The notes under the pieces: model-generated
Databases searched by the model: none
What the model saw: only the letters and a program-made list of their open reading frames with translations
Told to the model about the DNA's origin: nothing
Program-made: the position numbers and the translations under genes
Assembly (NCBI GenBank): GCA_030141605.1
Contig: JAQGDQ010000027.1
Coordinates: forward strand, 915,306 to 979,305
DNA: 64,000 nucleotides
Reading direction: 5' to 3'
Source: Tubiluchus corallicola
Taxonomy: Eukaryota; Priapulida; Priapulimorpha; Priapulimorphida; Tubiluchidae
Shown here: one piece after another, positions 49,558 through 60,400 of the stretch
How the letters are laid out: each line of letters opens with the position of its first letter
How positions within the stretch are numbered: the first letter of the stretch is position 1

Positions 49558-50618
49558 TTTGTTATAATCTCGGTATTTTACATTTCACGCACCACTCGCT
49601 TTCCTGTTTTCCCAAATTCCTTAACAATAGAGTTTTAGTTTATCAAATGATTTCAAGAAAATCGTAAGAATGTGGATAGAAACCTGAAAAAAGCCAATTT
49701 TGTCCGACTCTACCCCATTTTCCCTATGTGCTGAACCGTTTACGCAGCAATACGAGGACCTCAGTCGCTTATCTATCAATTGTTCTCAGTAAAATGAACA
49801 TTTGGTGTGTCTAGATGATCCCATTTTGTGATCTCCGCCCGTGACGGATGCCACCTAGGGCGCAGGCCTCAGAGGGGCACAACACTGAGCGTTGGAGAGT
49901 CACAGCTTTATACAGATTATAGTTTCATGGAAAAAACAACAGTTTCTTCTTTAATTTGTTGAATTGGGTGATAAAAGTTGCAACAAACGAATAAAGGGAA
50001 TGAAACTGAAATGCAATTTACATAGGGCACTTTTAAATCAGTTGTCTTTTTACCATTCTGATGTTTTCCAAGTCGGTGAGTAAAATTTCATTTTTTATTT
50101 GGGGCATCTAGAACTTATAGATCAAACCAAGAATTTCACTCAAGCGCTTGGTTTACCTGGAATTTCTATAATTTTGCATTGCAAGCGAAATCTGATGTCA
50201 CGTTTTTTTAAGTGAAAGCTCATAAATTTGCCCAAACTTAAAAGTACCGGGCACTTGCGGCCACTGCCTTAGTTGATATCACATTTCCAATATTGCTTTT
50301 GTATTGGCAGTATTAGCATCTTGTATTAGTCATTCTTGCAATTTAAGGTAAATTTTTGCAGTTTAATGGTTTAGGTTCTTTATTTTTTCTACGTGTTCGA
50401 ATATGTTTTTAAAAATCGAAGTCAACATATATCATTACAGGCAGGGGCAAGGAGTGCAATGAGTACCTGGCCTCACCTAGGTAGGCCTAGTCTACGTAGA
50501 CTACGCCACCCATTTTTGCAATGACAAATACTATATTTTTTGTTGGGTTAATCTGAGATAACATTAATGTTCATAAGGTCCTTACGATATTTACGTGCAC
50601 CACGCGGCACTTCCTGCT

Positions 50619-50683
50619 CAGTTCAATGTTAACAAAATACTTGGGCCTGAGTCAAGCACAAGTATTTTGTCAACATTGAACTG
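50619..50683. ncRNA. Pre-miRNA-like hairpin (candidate)
   Basis: Arms 50619-50643 and 50659-50683 are complementary at 24 of 25 positions (one A-C mismatch), with a 15-nt loop GGCCTGAGTCAAGCA. Length (65 nt), loop size and near-perfect stem suit a microRNA precursor on either strand, but a small palindromic repeat would look the same. Confidence 0.4.
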
Positions 50684-50989
50684 TAAATGATTTCACACCG
50701 TTAAAACTGTAATTTTAGCTATAATTATTAGGTTAACAACGCTTTTGTAATTTTAACTGTAAAAATTAGAAACCTAACCTAAATAACTAACTCTTTACAG
50801 CTGATTTGCTGTCGATACCTTATCATTTAATTTAGCAATTTAATCATTTAAAATAGCTTATCATTTAATGTAGTCGATTAATTTAGCAAACGTAAGTTGC
50901 CGAAATACAAAGCAAATGGAATTCGTACAGCCTTATTTTATTTTTACGTTTTCTAAAGTCGAAACCTTAAGAAAATAAAACCAACGGCG

Positions 50990-51190
50990 CGTTCAGACTA
51001 GCGAGTATTCTGACAGCAAACTCGCAAGTGTGAACTGTTTCGCAAGTTACCCTGGACAAGTTATTTTGAATTCTCCGACAGTTACTGTGAAAAGTTCACT
51101 TCTTGCAGCGAATAGAGAAATGAGCGCCAGCTAATACTTACTGTCGGAGAGTAACTCGCATCAAGTTATGCTCTCTAATCTGAACATGCT
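50990..51190. mobile_element. Short inverted-repeat element (MITE-like)
   Basis: Left end GCGTTCAGACTAGCGAG and the right end in reverse complement GCATGTTCAGATTAGAGAG share GTTCAGAYTAG. Internally CTCCGACAGT (51076) mirrors ACTGTCGGAG (51140), and GCGAGT/ACTCGC are mirrored. About 200 bp and foldable almost end to end. Confidence 0.5.
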
Positions 51191-51846
51191 TGAGTATCGA
51201 AAAATAGGACATGTCAGACAGAGTTACAAAAGCGAATAAATGAGAGCACAGAGACATGAGAAAAAGATTAGCAATAAAAAGCGTACAGAGAAAAGATGAA
51301 AGTTCTGCAAGATAAACAGCGAAGTAAAAAAGTGAAACTGGTTTAAATAAAACATTAAAAGAAGCAAGATTAAGAAAGTACATAAACATAATAAGGAAAA
51401 GAACAGTAACTCACATGATTCAACAAAAAGGAAAAAGATGAAAAGAATTAGAAATACTAGACAAAACAGAAAAGAGAACCTTGGTGAAGAGGATAGAAGT
51501 TATGAATATGTATGCACATATATAAAACAGCCAGCAGGACCTACCTCATAATAAATTATTATATTACATATAATATTTAGGCAAAAGTGTATCATTCTTT
51601 TCTAAGAAATATCCTGGAAATGGGTATGTGGGTCACAGTTTTTAAGTGGGGTCATATGGGTGAGCGTCAGAAACACGATCCATGTGGTCAGGTAAAAAAT
51701 AAATAGTAACATTTTTCTAACTTTCGAAATTTACTATTTTAAGTGAAACCTAGAAAAAATAAACTGTCTATAGAACACAACATCGCTGAAGTTTACAGTT
51801 CCCTACACATAAGTTTGCGAAATGGATTAGGATTACGGTAAGGATT

Positions 51847-51918
51847 GGATTAGTGTATTTAAATTGTATTGGATTAGGGTATTTAAATTGTGTTGGGTCA
51901 GGGTACTTAAATTGTGTG
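51847..51918. repeat. Three 24-bp tandem units
   Basis: Three adjacent 24-bp copies (51847-51870, 51871-51894, 51895-51918) of GGATTAGKGTATTTAAATTG plus four bases, the third with several changes. In a minus-strand open frame it would read as an eight-residue TQFKYPNP repeat, but that frame has no other support as a gene. Confidence 0.85.
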
Positions 51919-52575
51919 GGGAATTGTAAACTCATTCCTACAACTTTAATTTTATGACTGTAATTGAAATCTAATTCATGATATATCACCCAGAAGTTGC
52001 TTATTTTGCTGTATGAACAGTTAAGCATAATGCTAAGTAATGTAACTACATGATGTTCGGAGCTTTTGGGACACACTTTAACTTACCCTCGTGTTATCTT
52101 TTAAAGCACACTTCGGTTAGCTCTGTTTGAAATTCTGCTACATTACAAGTTATAGCTTTAATACAAAATGTTCAATGGTCTAACATAAAACTTGTGCATG
52201 TATGTTTGAACTAATTCCAACTTTGTATTAAATTAAAAGTATAAACTTCACTGTGTAAGCAAGCTCATTAATAAAGTAATTAGACTTTCTGTTAACATTT
52301 TCAGCAGTACAACTTGGTTAATGTCTAACACAACATACTGCTTAGGACTATTGAGCATGCTGTCCAATGAATAACAGCAAAAAAATTTTACCTAGAGCAA
52401 CTGTACTCAAGTTTGCTTACACTTGGTAGGCCAAAAGTTAGGGCCATAGAGCTTTGATACGATACACTGGAAAATAATAAAGTGTGCAAAGAACAAGAAA
52501 AAAATTACATTTTCTTATAATTTCTTTTTTAATTAATAGGCTGAATTTTGATTTAAGTGTATGCTAGAAAATGAA

Positions 52576-53087
52576 CCACCAATTTGCTAATGTTAAATGC
52601 AAGAAACTTTCATCTAAATACCACAAAACAACGGCATGTGGTACTCTCAAAAATTTACTTTGAACATAATAGATTGGATAGAACAAAATGAATATTTCTT
52701 TTGAAAATGTGTTACAACAGTATGCAATACCTTGTTAGATGACGAAGTCAATGTTCGAACTGTAAATTTTGTGTATTGCCAAAGCAGATAGAAGGGCAAA
52801 CAATGTAAATTTTAGGTTTCAATATATAGTATTTAGGCTTGGTAATCAGTCTGGATACCTAAAATTTTATAAAAAACATTAGTATAGGTGTTACTCCCCA
52901 TTTTATAGTAATATGTCGTTATTTGAAATAAAATACAAATATGTGTTGGTCCTCTGGATTAGCCATATTCTTGTAAAAACAAGATATTTTTTCAACTGTA
53001 ACAAAAATGAGACAAAAATGATACACCATTTTGCTAATGTTAAATGCAAGGAACTTTTCTATCTAAATACCACAAAAGAAGGCATGA
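52576..53087. repeat. Direct repeat pair of about 63 bp
   Basis: 52576-52637 and 53024-53087 share TTTGCTAATGTTAAATGCAA, then AAACTTT or GAACTTTT, then ATCTAAATACCACAAAA and GGCATG. They are about 88% alike, in direct orientation and 450 bp apart. Surrounding sequence does not align, so it is either a partial duplication or two fragments of one dispersed repeat. Confidence 0.75.
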
Positions 53088-53770
53088 GGAGAGGCAAAAA
53101 CATTGCTTAATCACATTTTAAGTTACGATGTACCGTTTATGTGTAATTTTTTTGACAAATTTTCTCTTGTAAAATAATAATACTCTCACGACATTTAAAA
53201 ACAATTTGCAAGTACTACGCACAAGTCTCTTTTTCCAATTCTGACACCATATGCATGGTGATCACATGAACTAAATCAGAAATTGACAAGGTACATTTTC
53301 TAATTGTTACATTTTAGAATTTAGTTTATTTCTCCAAATTTTGTTGTAAGGCATTTTACAAAGTTTTGCGAAACAGCTATAAGTTTAGCCAGAAGTACAA
53401 TTTCAGTTTGTCACAGCTACTTACAGAGCATCTACTACCTAAAATAAGCATGGTATAAGTTGCAAAATATGCTGTGCATATTAAATTATTATCAAATGAC
53501 AATCCCTTCCAAATTAAGCATGAAATTAACATGACATTGTATCTTGAATGTATTAAAACTGTTCAATGTTTACCACAATTAATTTTTATTATGTGCATTG
53601 AAGTTTTTCATATCATATTACAAGAGCACTTCTAATCGTTTTTAAGTCTGAATATATAACATAAGCTACATAACATATCTGAAACAATTAAACATTAATT
53701 AGCAGCAAAATTTAAGACAATTTTTATACTAGAATAGAAATCATAATATGAGGAATAATTTTAATGAAAT

Positions 53771-54484
53771 TTAGTCTTTCTTTTTGCGACTGTTGTTATC
53801 TTTCTGAGCCAGAATGATAAGAAGATGTCGAAAAATGTTTACAAAATCTAGAAAAAGGTCAAGACAGTGCCAAATATAATCCCCATCTCCACGGCGTTTC
53901 TTCTCGATGATGGCTTGTGTATCGTATAAAACAAAGGCACACATAACAGCAAGACCAATGTACAAATTCACCTGAAACAACATCTGTGACTGAAAAAACA
54001 GATTAAGCATGGACGCCAACATCAGGTACGAGAGTGCCGACATAAGAATACCTCCTAAATACAGCCATTTCCTCTGATCAGCATAAAGAGCACTCAGTGT
54101 GAAACATCCAAAGATAACGCAAGTACCAAGAAATGCAGTAGGAATAATGGTCGGATTTATGTGAATAGCCAAATCAAGCAGTGGTCCCATGCTAAGTCCC
54201 GTCATCAGTCCAAATCCTATCAGATAGCCAAATCTGAGTTTTTGCTTGGATGCGGGCTCCGGAGGTGTAGCTACAATCAAAATCAACAATCCAATGGAAG
54301 CAATGCTTGTTAAAAAACTTCCTCGCAGCCACTCTGTGACAACATGGACATATCCTCCAGCAGCAGCAGCCAACATACACATTGCCAAGCAAGTGTACAC
54401 ATTTTTCAGATGTGATTTCACGGGCTTTTCTAGTTTTTCACCAAGAGAGTTAAAAAATTTATCAAACTGCGTTTGATTTGCCAT
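53771..54484 (-). CDS. TMBIM6: Bax inhibitor-1 (TMBIM6 type), intronless
   Basis: Multi-spanning ER membrane protein that limits stress-induced cell death and leaks ER calcium. One uninterrupted frame of 237 aa from ATG at 54484, the same length as human TMBIM6; an upstream in-frame ATG at 54589 adds an unlike N-terminus and was rejected. Seen: SHLKNVYTCLAMCMLAAAAG, YVHVVTEWL, six to seven hydrophobic segments, GLSMGPLLDLAI, NPTIIPTAFLGT, FGCFTLSALYADQRKWLYLG, GILMSALS, AVMCAFVLYDTQAIIEK, GDGDYIWHCLDLFLDFVNIF, and a lysine-rich C-terminus (SRKKKD) like the regulatory tail of the family. The neighbours are rich in introns, so the absence of introns suggests a retrocopy or complete intron loss. 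The frame is undamaged. It is divergent from the G-alpha gene 3 kb to the right. Confidence 0.95.
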   Translation of the reverse strand: MANQTQFDKFFNSLGEKLEKPVKSHLKNVYTCLAMCMLAAAAGGYVHVVTEWLRGSFLTSIASIGLLILIVATPPEPASKQKLRFGYLIGFGLMTGLSMGPLLDLAIHINPTIIPTAFLGTCVIFGCFTLSALYADQRKWLYLGGILMSALSYLMLASMLNLFFQSQMLFQVNLYIGLAVMCAFVLYDTQAIIEKKRRGDGDYIWHCLDLFLDFVNIFRHLLIILAQKDNNSRKKKD

Positions 54485-57440
54485 GTCGAATGCAAAAATT
54501 TGGATTGTTTTCCTCAAACGAAACGAAAACAAACAATCGTTAACCAAATTACAGCGAAATGACTCGTCGATTCGGGAACAGGTACACAATTATGCTGCGT
54601 CAGCATTTCTGTAATTTCTGCTTTTTTATACGATCACTTCATCCAATACGGAGATTCGCAAAGTCCGCAATGTCGGATGTGATACTGAGGCGCTGAAAAG
54701 CCAATGACATAGCAGTGACTAGTTTTTTGCTGCTGGGTTACCTATTTGAAGGCAGATTTATTTTATTTTAGAATGGTGCCTTCTCAATGTCTGCGAAAGA
54801 CATGATGGGCATAATATTATAATGATGATGTACATACATAATTATTTTCATAAGCAACCACCAGTAAATTTTGTTAATTTAAAAATAAATTTATTTAGTT
54901 TTTTACCTTATTATTAAATTTATTATAATTATAGTGGGTTGCTTGTGGTGCAGATATAGTTGTATGTATGCGCGATAATTATATTACAGCATTTTCAGTA
55001 AAAATAATTAGCTTCAAAAGCATTGATGTTTGTGAATTGTGATATATTTCCTTAATAGTAATTCACAAGAATAGTAAGGTCTTACTTTGAAATTATACAT
55101 CAAAATACCACGACGAATTTCCTTCAACATTCCTTACTGTTTTACTACTATCAATAATATTGATAGTAGAACATTGTTATAAATTATGACCTTCCTAGAG
55201 GTAACAAATTCTTAGTAAGTTCTTGAATAAAGTGCGATTTTTCTGGTGGAACCAATTCGAAAAATAAGCCGACCAGTGAGAAAACAATACTACCACAAAC
55301 AATACATCTCGACCTAGGTTTTCTCACTGCCCCTTGGTGGCTTACGTGCCCGAATGCGCGAGACATATACGAGCAGAATGTATGCTGCATAATTATATAC
55401 TGTTCTTTTCGTCATCATCACTGCATCTGTTGTTCTAGTTGTGATGGTTTTTCGTAACTTCCAAAATTCTTCAACTCTTGGTAATAATAATGCTAATAGT
55501 CACAAATAAAACAGAGAAAAAATAATAACGATGGAAAATTAACGAATTATAGAAAATTTGCGACTGTTACTGTAGATCAGGTGGATTAGGGTTACAAAAA
55601 TCAGACAAAATTAATATTATGCACATAGCACAATTGTTACTCCAACTTATGAAATGTTAGTACGATCGCTAATTAGGCAATTAATGTTAATTAATTAATT
55701 GCCCGACTATGGGAGCTTCGGCTGGATCGGAATGGCTATGAAGAATACCAGAGTGACCTCAGACCACGAAATACGCGTTGTGAAGTAAATCTGTATCTCC
55801 CTAGTTTACAAGCTGGACTCCGCAATAAGCCGCTTCAATATGAATGTGATCTAGGATAGGTTCGAGTGACAGATAGTATCTCTACGAGTATGCAAGGTTT
55901 CTGGGTAATACTAGATCGCACAAATCAAAGTGAACACACTATTGATAAAGGTATACAGGTTTATTGATTAGACAAATTTTATAATTAGACGGCTTGACAA
56001 TAACAATATTCAAATAGATCTACGCGTGTTGCGTTTACAATCATTTATCCAAAATACACGACTGCAGTGTCGCTGTACAATTCAATATAATTCTGAGACA
56101 ACTGTTACTTTAATCAGTAAATACAATCTTCCACAGTTAAGTTCGAATTACTTGACAACACTATATAATGTATACGGTTACTTAACTTGGGGACTGGCCA
56201 ATCTTACAAGTTCCTTCAGTTGGCCAAGTCCTATTCCTATCATGAGCCGTCCTAAGCCTCAGTGGCTGGCGTTCCAACGACGCAGATGTTCACTCTATGC
56301 TGAGCAATAGAAACGATCTCCTACCTTCAGAGTTTTCTATCTGAGAGTCCAGCCCGTCACCTTCTTGACATTGACCAGAATCAAGCCAACAGCAGCCTCG
56401 ATTCTTCGTGCACTGTCCTTTTGAACCTCGGGTCATGTCACAAGACACACTCCGTGGCTGGTCATCAAAGCATTCTGACTCCTTAGTGCTCTATTGATCT
56501 GACCACCTACGCATCTCGACTTTTCCCAGTGCCTTGATACCTTTACTATCAGTGGGACAAGGTCCCATGGTGTCACTGTTCCAAAATTCATAGCCCTACT
56601 TTCAGCCTTCATTAACGTTTACTAAATTGGTTAGGAGCTGGTGTCTCTTGTCACACAATGAGTTCGGACATCCGTATTCTTAATCATGAACAATGGCGTA
56701 CCACCTGTTAATTAGCTAGGCTGCCCCGTGGACTCTTCAAATTACTTCTTAAATTCATACTCTTCCGAATCAGTATTGGCCAACCGCCTCTTAAATTTCA
56801 TAGAGTTCATTCTGTGGTTACATCTTACTTTGCTTATTACTTTATTTTCCATTATTAATCAGTTGTCCGAAATGTTTTCATACGTACATTAAACTCAAGA
56901 TATAAGCTGGGCGAGTCATTTTCCCTGAACGGAATCATCTTAGTTTCAAATGCTAATTATTCATTAATTGATTTCAATTTTATTTTCCCAATGAATGATT
57001 TAACATTCTAAAATAAATTCATAACACAATATGTGCACTAATGCCACAACTTTGTCATTTACTCTTAGGATAAATGAGCATAATATGTGGACCTATTTGA
57101 GACGTTTACACCTGTAACTACATATCTGCACTTTGGAACTTTGACAGATTAAAAGCTAATAATTTAACACAAGTTGCCATGACGGCGTAAAAACTGTAAG
57201 CCAAAAGTTGAAACTGTGAATTATGGGTGTACACGAAAGATCTACTAAATTATGCATTTTTAGCAAAGACACCTGATACACATTATGATGATGTTTTCAG
57301 TCCTACTTACAGAACGTGTCCTTATCACGTTGCTTATGACCCAAGAACAACTATAGCTTGTAGTAATGCAAATATTTATATTAGGATCAAGACTTAGATG
57401 TATAAGTAGTCAGTGCATAGACCTATCATCGTAGCAAAAA
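54485..57440. other. Divergent spacer between the Bax inhibitor and G-alpha genes
   Basis: No gene recognised. Contains palindromes at 55144-55168 (CTACTATCAAT, AAT loop, ATTGATAGTAG) and around 55678-55706 (GGCAATTAAT...ATTAATTGCC). A more GC-rich block at about 55700-56800 reads like old transposon sequence but shows no motif I can name. A POU-type octamer ATGCAAAT (57366-57373) and a TATAAG (57401-57406) stand before the G-alpha start. Confidence 0.5.
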
Positions 57441-60400
57441 ATGAAAATGCCTCGCTGGTTATTGTGTGGATCTAGTCACAAAAACAAAGTAGACAAAACG
57501 ATTGAAGAATGGAAGAAAAACAAACAAAAACGAACCAACCTTCTACTGTTAGGTAAGTAAAGTCTAAAGGGGGACAGTCACCTGTGAAATGGATTTGTGA
57601 CGTGTAGTGAAAGTAGTCTCTTTGTAAACAACGCGCAGTTATAAGTCTATTAGTAAGAGTTTAGGTTTGTATAACTGTGTCTTATTGATGTAAAATCTTT
57701 TAATAAACTGAAATTACGAAAATGAACGTCTTATTTACATGTCAAGAAAATGTACGTTCGCTTGTCATTTCCATAATATATGAACCCTAACGACTTACAA
57801 GAAGCATGATGCAAAACTTTGCTGGTACGTTTCGGATGTGCAACAGTGCAAGCAGCCACTATCAGCCATCTAAACCTACAAAAACAAAACACGATGTATT
57901 CAAATCATGGTTTTGATGTTTTGTTGTTACGGGTTAGATGGTTTATGATGGTGTTTGCACAGGCAAAACGAACCTAATAAAGTTTTCCATCATGTTTTTA
58001 CATCGTATTTTTAATCAGACTTCGTTTATCACCGAGTACAATCATAAATTATTATTCCATATTTTGGACGTTCCAGTGGGGTGTTATGAAACAAAGCCGC
58101 GTTATTAACATCTAATATTTTACTGGGCTTGCAGTAAATGTTGGTCGTGACGTATTTCCCCCTCCCTCAATAAGGCATTGAGGGAGGGATGTTTTTTGTA
58201 AGCTGATTAGTCAATTACCTACATAATACATAACACGACGGTTACATATTACCTGTACATGTACAATTTGTGATATGTGCAAAGTGTATTCTATGAATAT
58301 CATGCCAATATTTAATTTAATCATATTTTTGAACAACTAAGCAAAATTTTTATTTAAGAGCAACAAAGTAGTTCCAATATTCCTAATGTCATTTTCAATT
58401 CCGCAAGTCGACTCCAACCTATTAGCGAAGAAGTGAAAGACGTCCAAAGCCTTAACCACGTATATAAAATACCATACTAAGTTCATTAAATGTTAACGTT
58501 TTATGACCTGCTTCTAGGAAGACCACTAAAAGAACATAGTACAATCATATATACATATTTGGTTTAAAGAATTTGCTGTATAAAGCTTCCTAGCTGATCC
58601 ACTTGCAACTACAGTATTAGAAACACAAATAATTTTAGTTAAAATGCGTTTAAACGAACCCATATTTCTACGACTCCCGGCAATAATCCATTAATGATTA
58701 TACCACAAATCTCTTTCTCTGGTAATTAAATAGCGCTTAGTTTAGCCAATACAAGTGTCCACACGGTCACGTTAAAGCTAAGTATTATTAAAATGATTAT
58801 TTATGACATAATCTTCATTGCTGCAGTTGTTGTTGTTTGCAGGTACAGGAGAATCGGGAAAAAGCACCATTACAAAGCAGATGAAAATTCTCTATGTTCA
58901 AGGCTTCAACGATGAGTAAGTGTCTCATCTGAGTATCTAGTATTTATAATATTTGTTAGTTTTTTCAAGGGTCCGCTTTTCTCTCGCTTAATTATTTAGG
59001 CCTACCAACGTCTCAATTTTCACTAATATTTAGGTATGCTAATCATATCAATGCAATCATTAATGATGATACAAACGCGCAATAGTTAGAATCAGTTTAG
59101 AATCAGCGATCTCATATTGGAAATGCTGAAACTGATTAGTTAGCTACATGGATGAACTTTGAACTGTCGGTGGGGAACACGGTTGTGTAGCGGCTATTAT
59201 GTTATAGTGTCTGACTTGTAAACAGAAAGTCCTTGTTTGAAATCCAATCTTTGTTGACCACCTACAACCCATGAATGTTGGACTGTCATGATCGCTGGGC
59301 AACGCGGTAGTCTAACGGTTGTGACGCTTGTCTTGCAAGCAGAAGGTCTGTGGTTCAAATCCAGACGGTCAGGTGTTTCAACTTTGGATCATGTTGTAGA
59401 AGTAAATAAACAGAATCAGTAATTTGGCAATGTTCTAAGAAGAATTTTCATCCGCCAGACATGGCTTTTACGATCACTTCAGAAGAGCTTCGCATCGTGT
59501 CTCAACATGACGTAACGGTCCTCCTTGGTGACATGAACGTAACCACTGGCTTCTTCAGCAGAGACTCTTAATTCAGTTTAATTTTGTTCCGTTTACGTTT
59601 AACTATTGCAAGTATTTTTTGATGCAAACCAACATCAGCTGCACGTATTGGATATATAGACCCATAAAACTATTCTGGCTCTGTAGAATCTATTGGTGGT
59701 CAAGCCAACGCGTAGGTCCACGCACTCAACAATCCAAAGTTTCTCTACATACTGTTTACTTTCAGAGAAAGAAGAGAAAAAATTTATATCATACGACAAA
59801 ATCTTCTGGATTCTATACAGGTACTGCCTACATTTGATTTAGAACTGCTTGTGACAAATATTAAGTCTAACATAGATAAATTATTTTTAACGGTAACATA
59901 AAAATGTTTGTAACAGTGTTCAGATGTGTGTTAATGTTAGCGTTAGCGTTAGCACAATAGCATCAGTGATAGGATTATAGTAATAGCATTGGGATTAGTA
60001 TTAGAATGTTCTTGACCGGGGTACGAAGTAAAATTCAACCTTAAAAATGTTGTTCATGACATAAACCAGAACTTAAAAAATATGATATTGTAACGAAGCT
60101 GGATGGCACTGATTCGTTCTGCCAAGGCATAGGTGTACAGAAAACGTCCAAATGTGTAAAACAACGTGAAGTAATAGATTTAGGTAACTGAAAAAAACTC
60201 GCCAGATATCTAATCCATTATACTTCATGGTGGCTGTCCTTACGGAACAAGTGCTGAGACGGAATACGTACCTGGCCAGCTGCTCACTGAACCGAAGAAG
60301 CCATTCCTACTGACGATTTTATATCTCTTATTCAACGCCTTATAGTATGCAATGGCTTCGTATTGACGAGACCGGCACCACGTAGAAGGGTGAGGAGTCG

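Larger units (their letters stand above)
46079..53770. other. Gene-poor spacer between the LIM-only gene and the Bax inhibitor gene
   Basis: No complete gene recognised. Holds a (CA)n/(CG)n tract (47465-47500), decayed coding-like traces (48114-48449), MITE family 1 copy B (49037-49557), a 25-bp-arm hairpin (50619-50683), an inverted-repeat element (50990-51190), a 24-bp triplicate (51847-51918) and a duplicated segment of about 63 bp (52576 and 53024). Confidence 0.55.

Noticed and set aside
56026-56310. 94-codon open frame in the spacer before the G-alpha gene
   Set aside because: No domain recognised and no splice context; possibly transposon-derived but not supportable as a gene.
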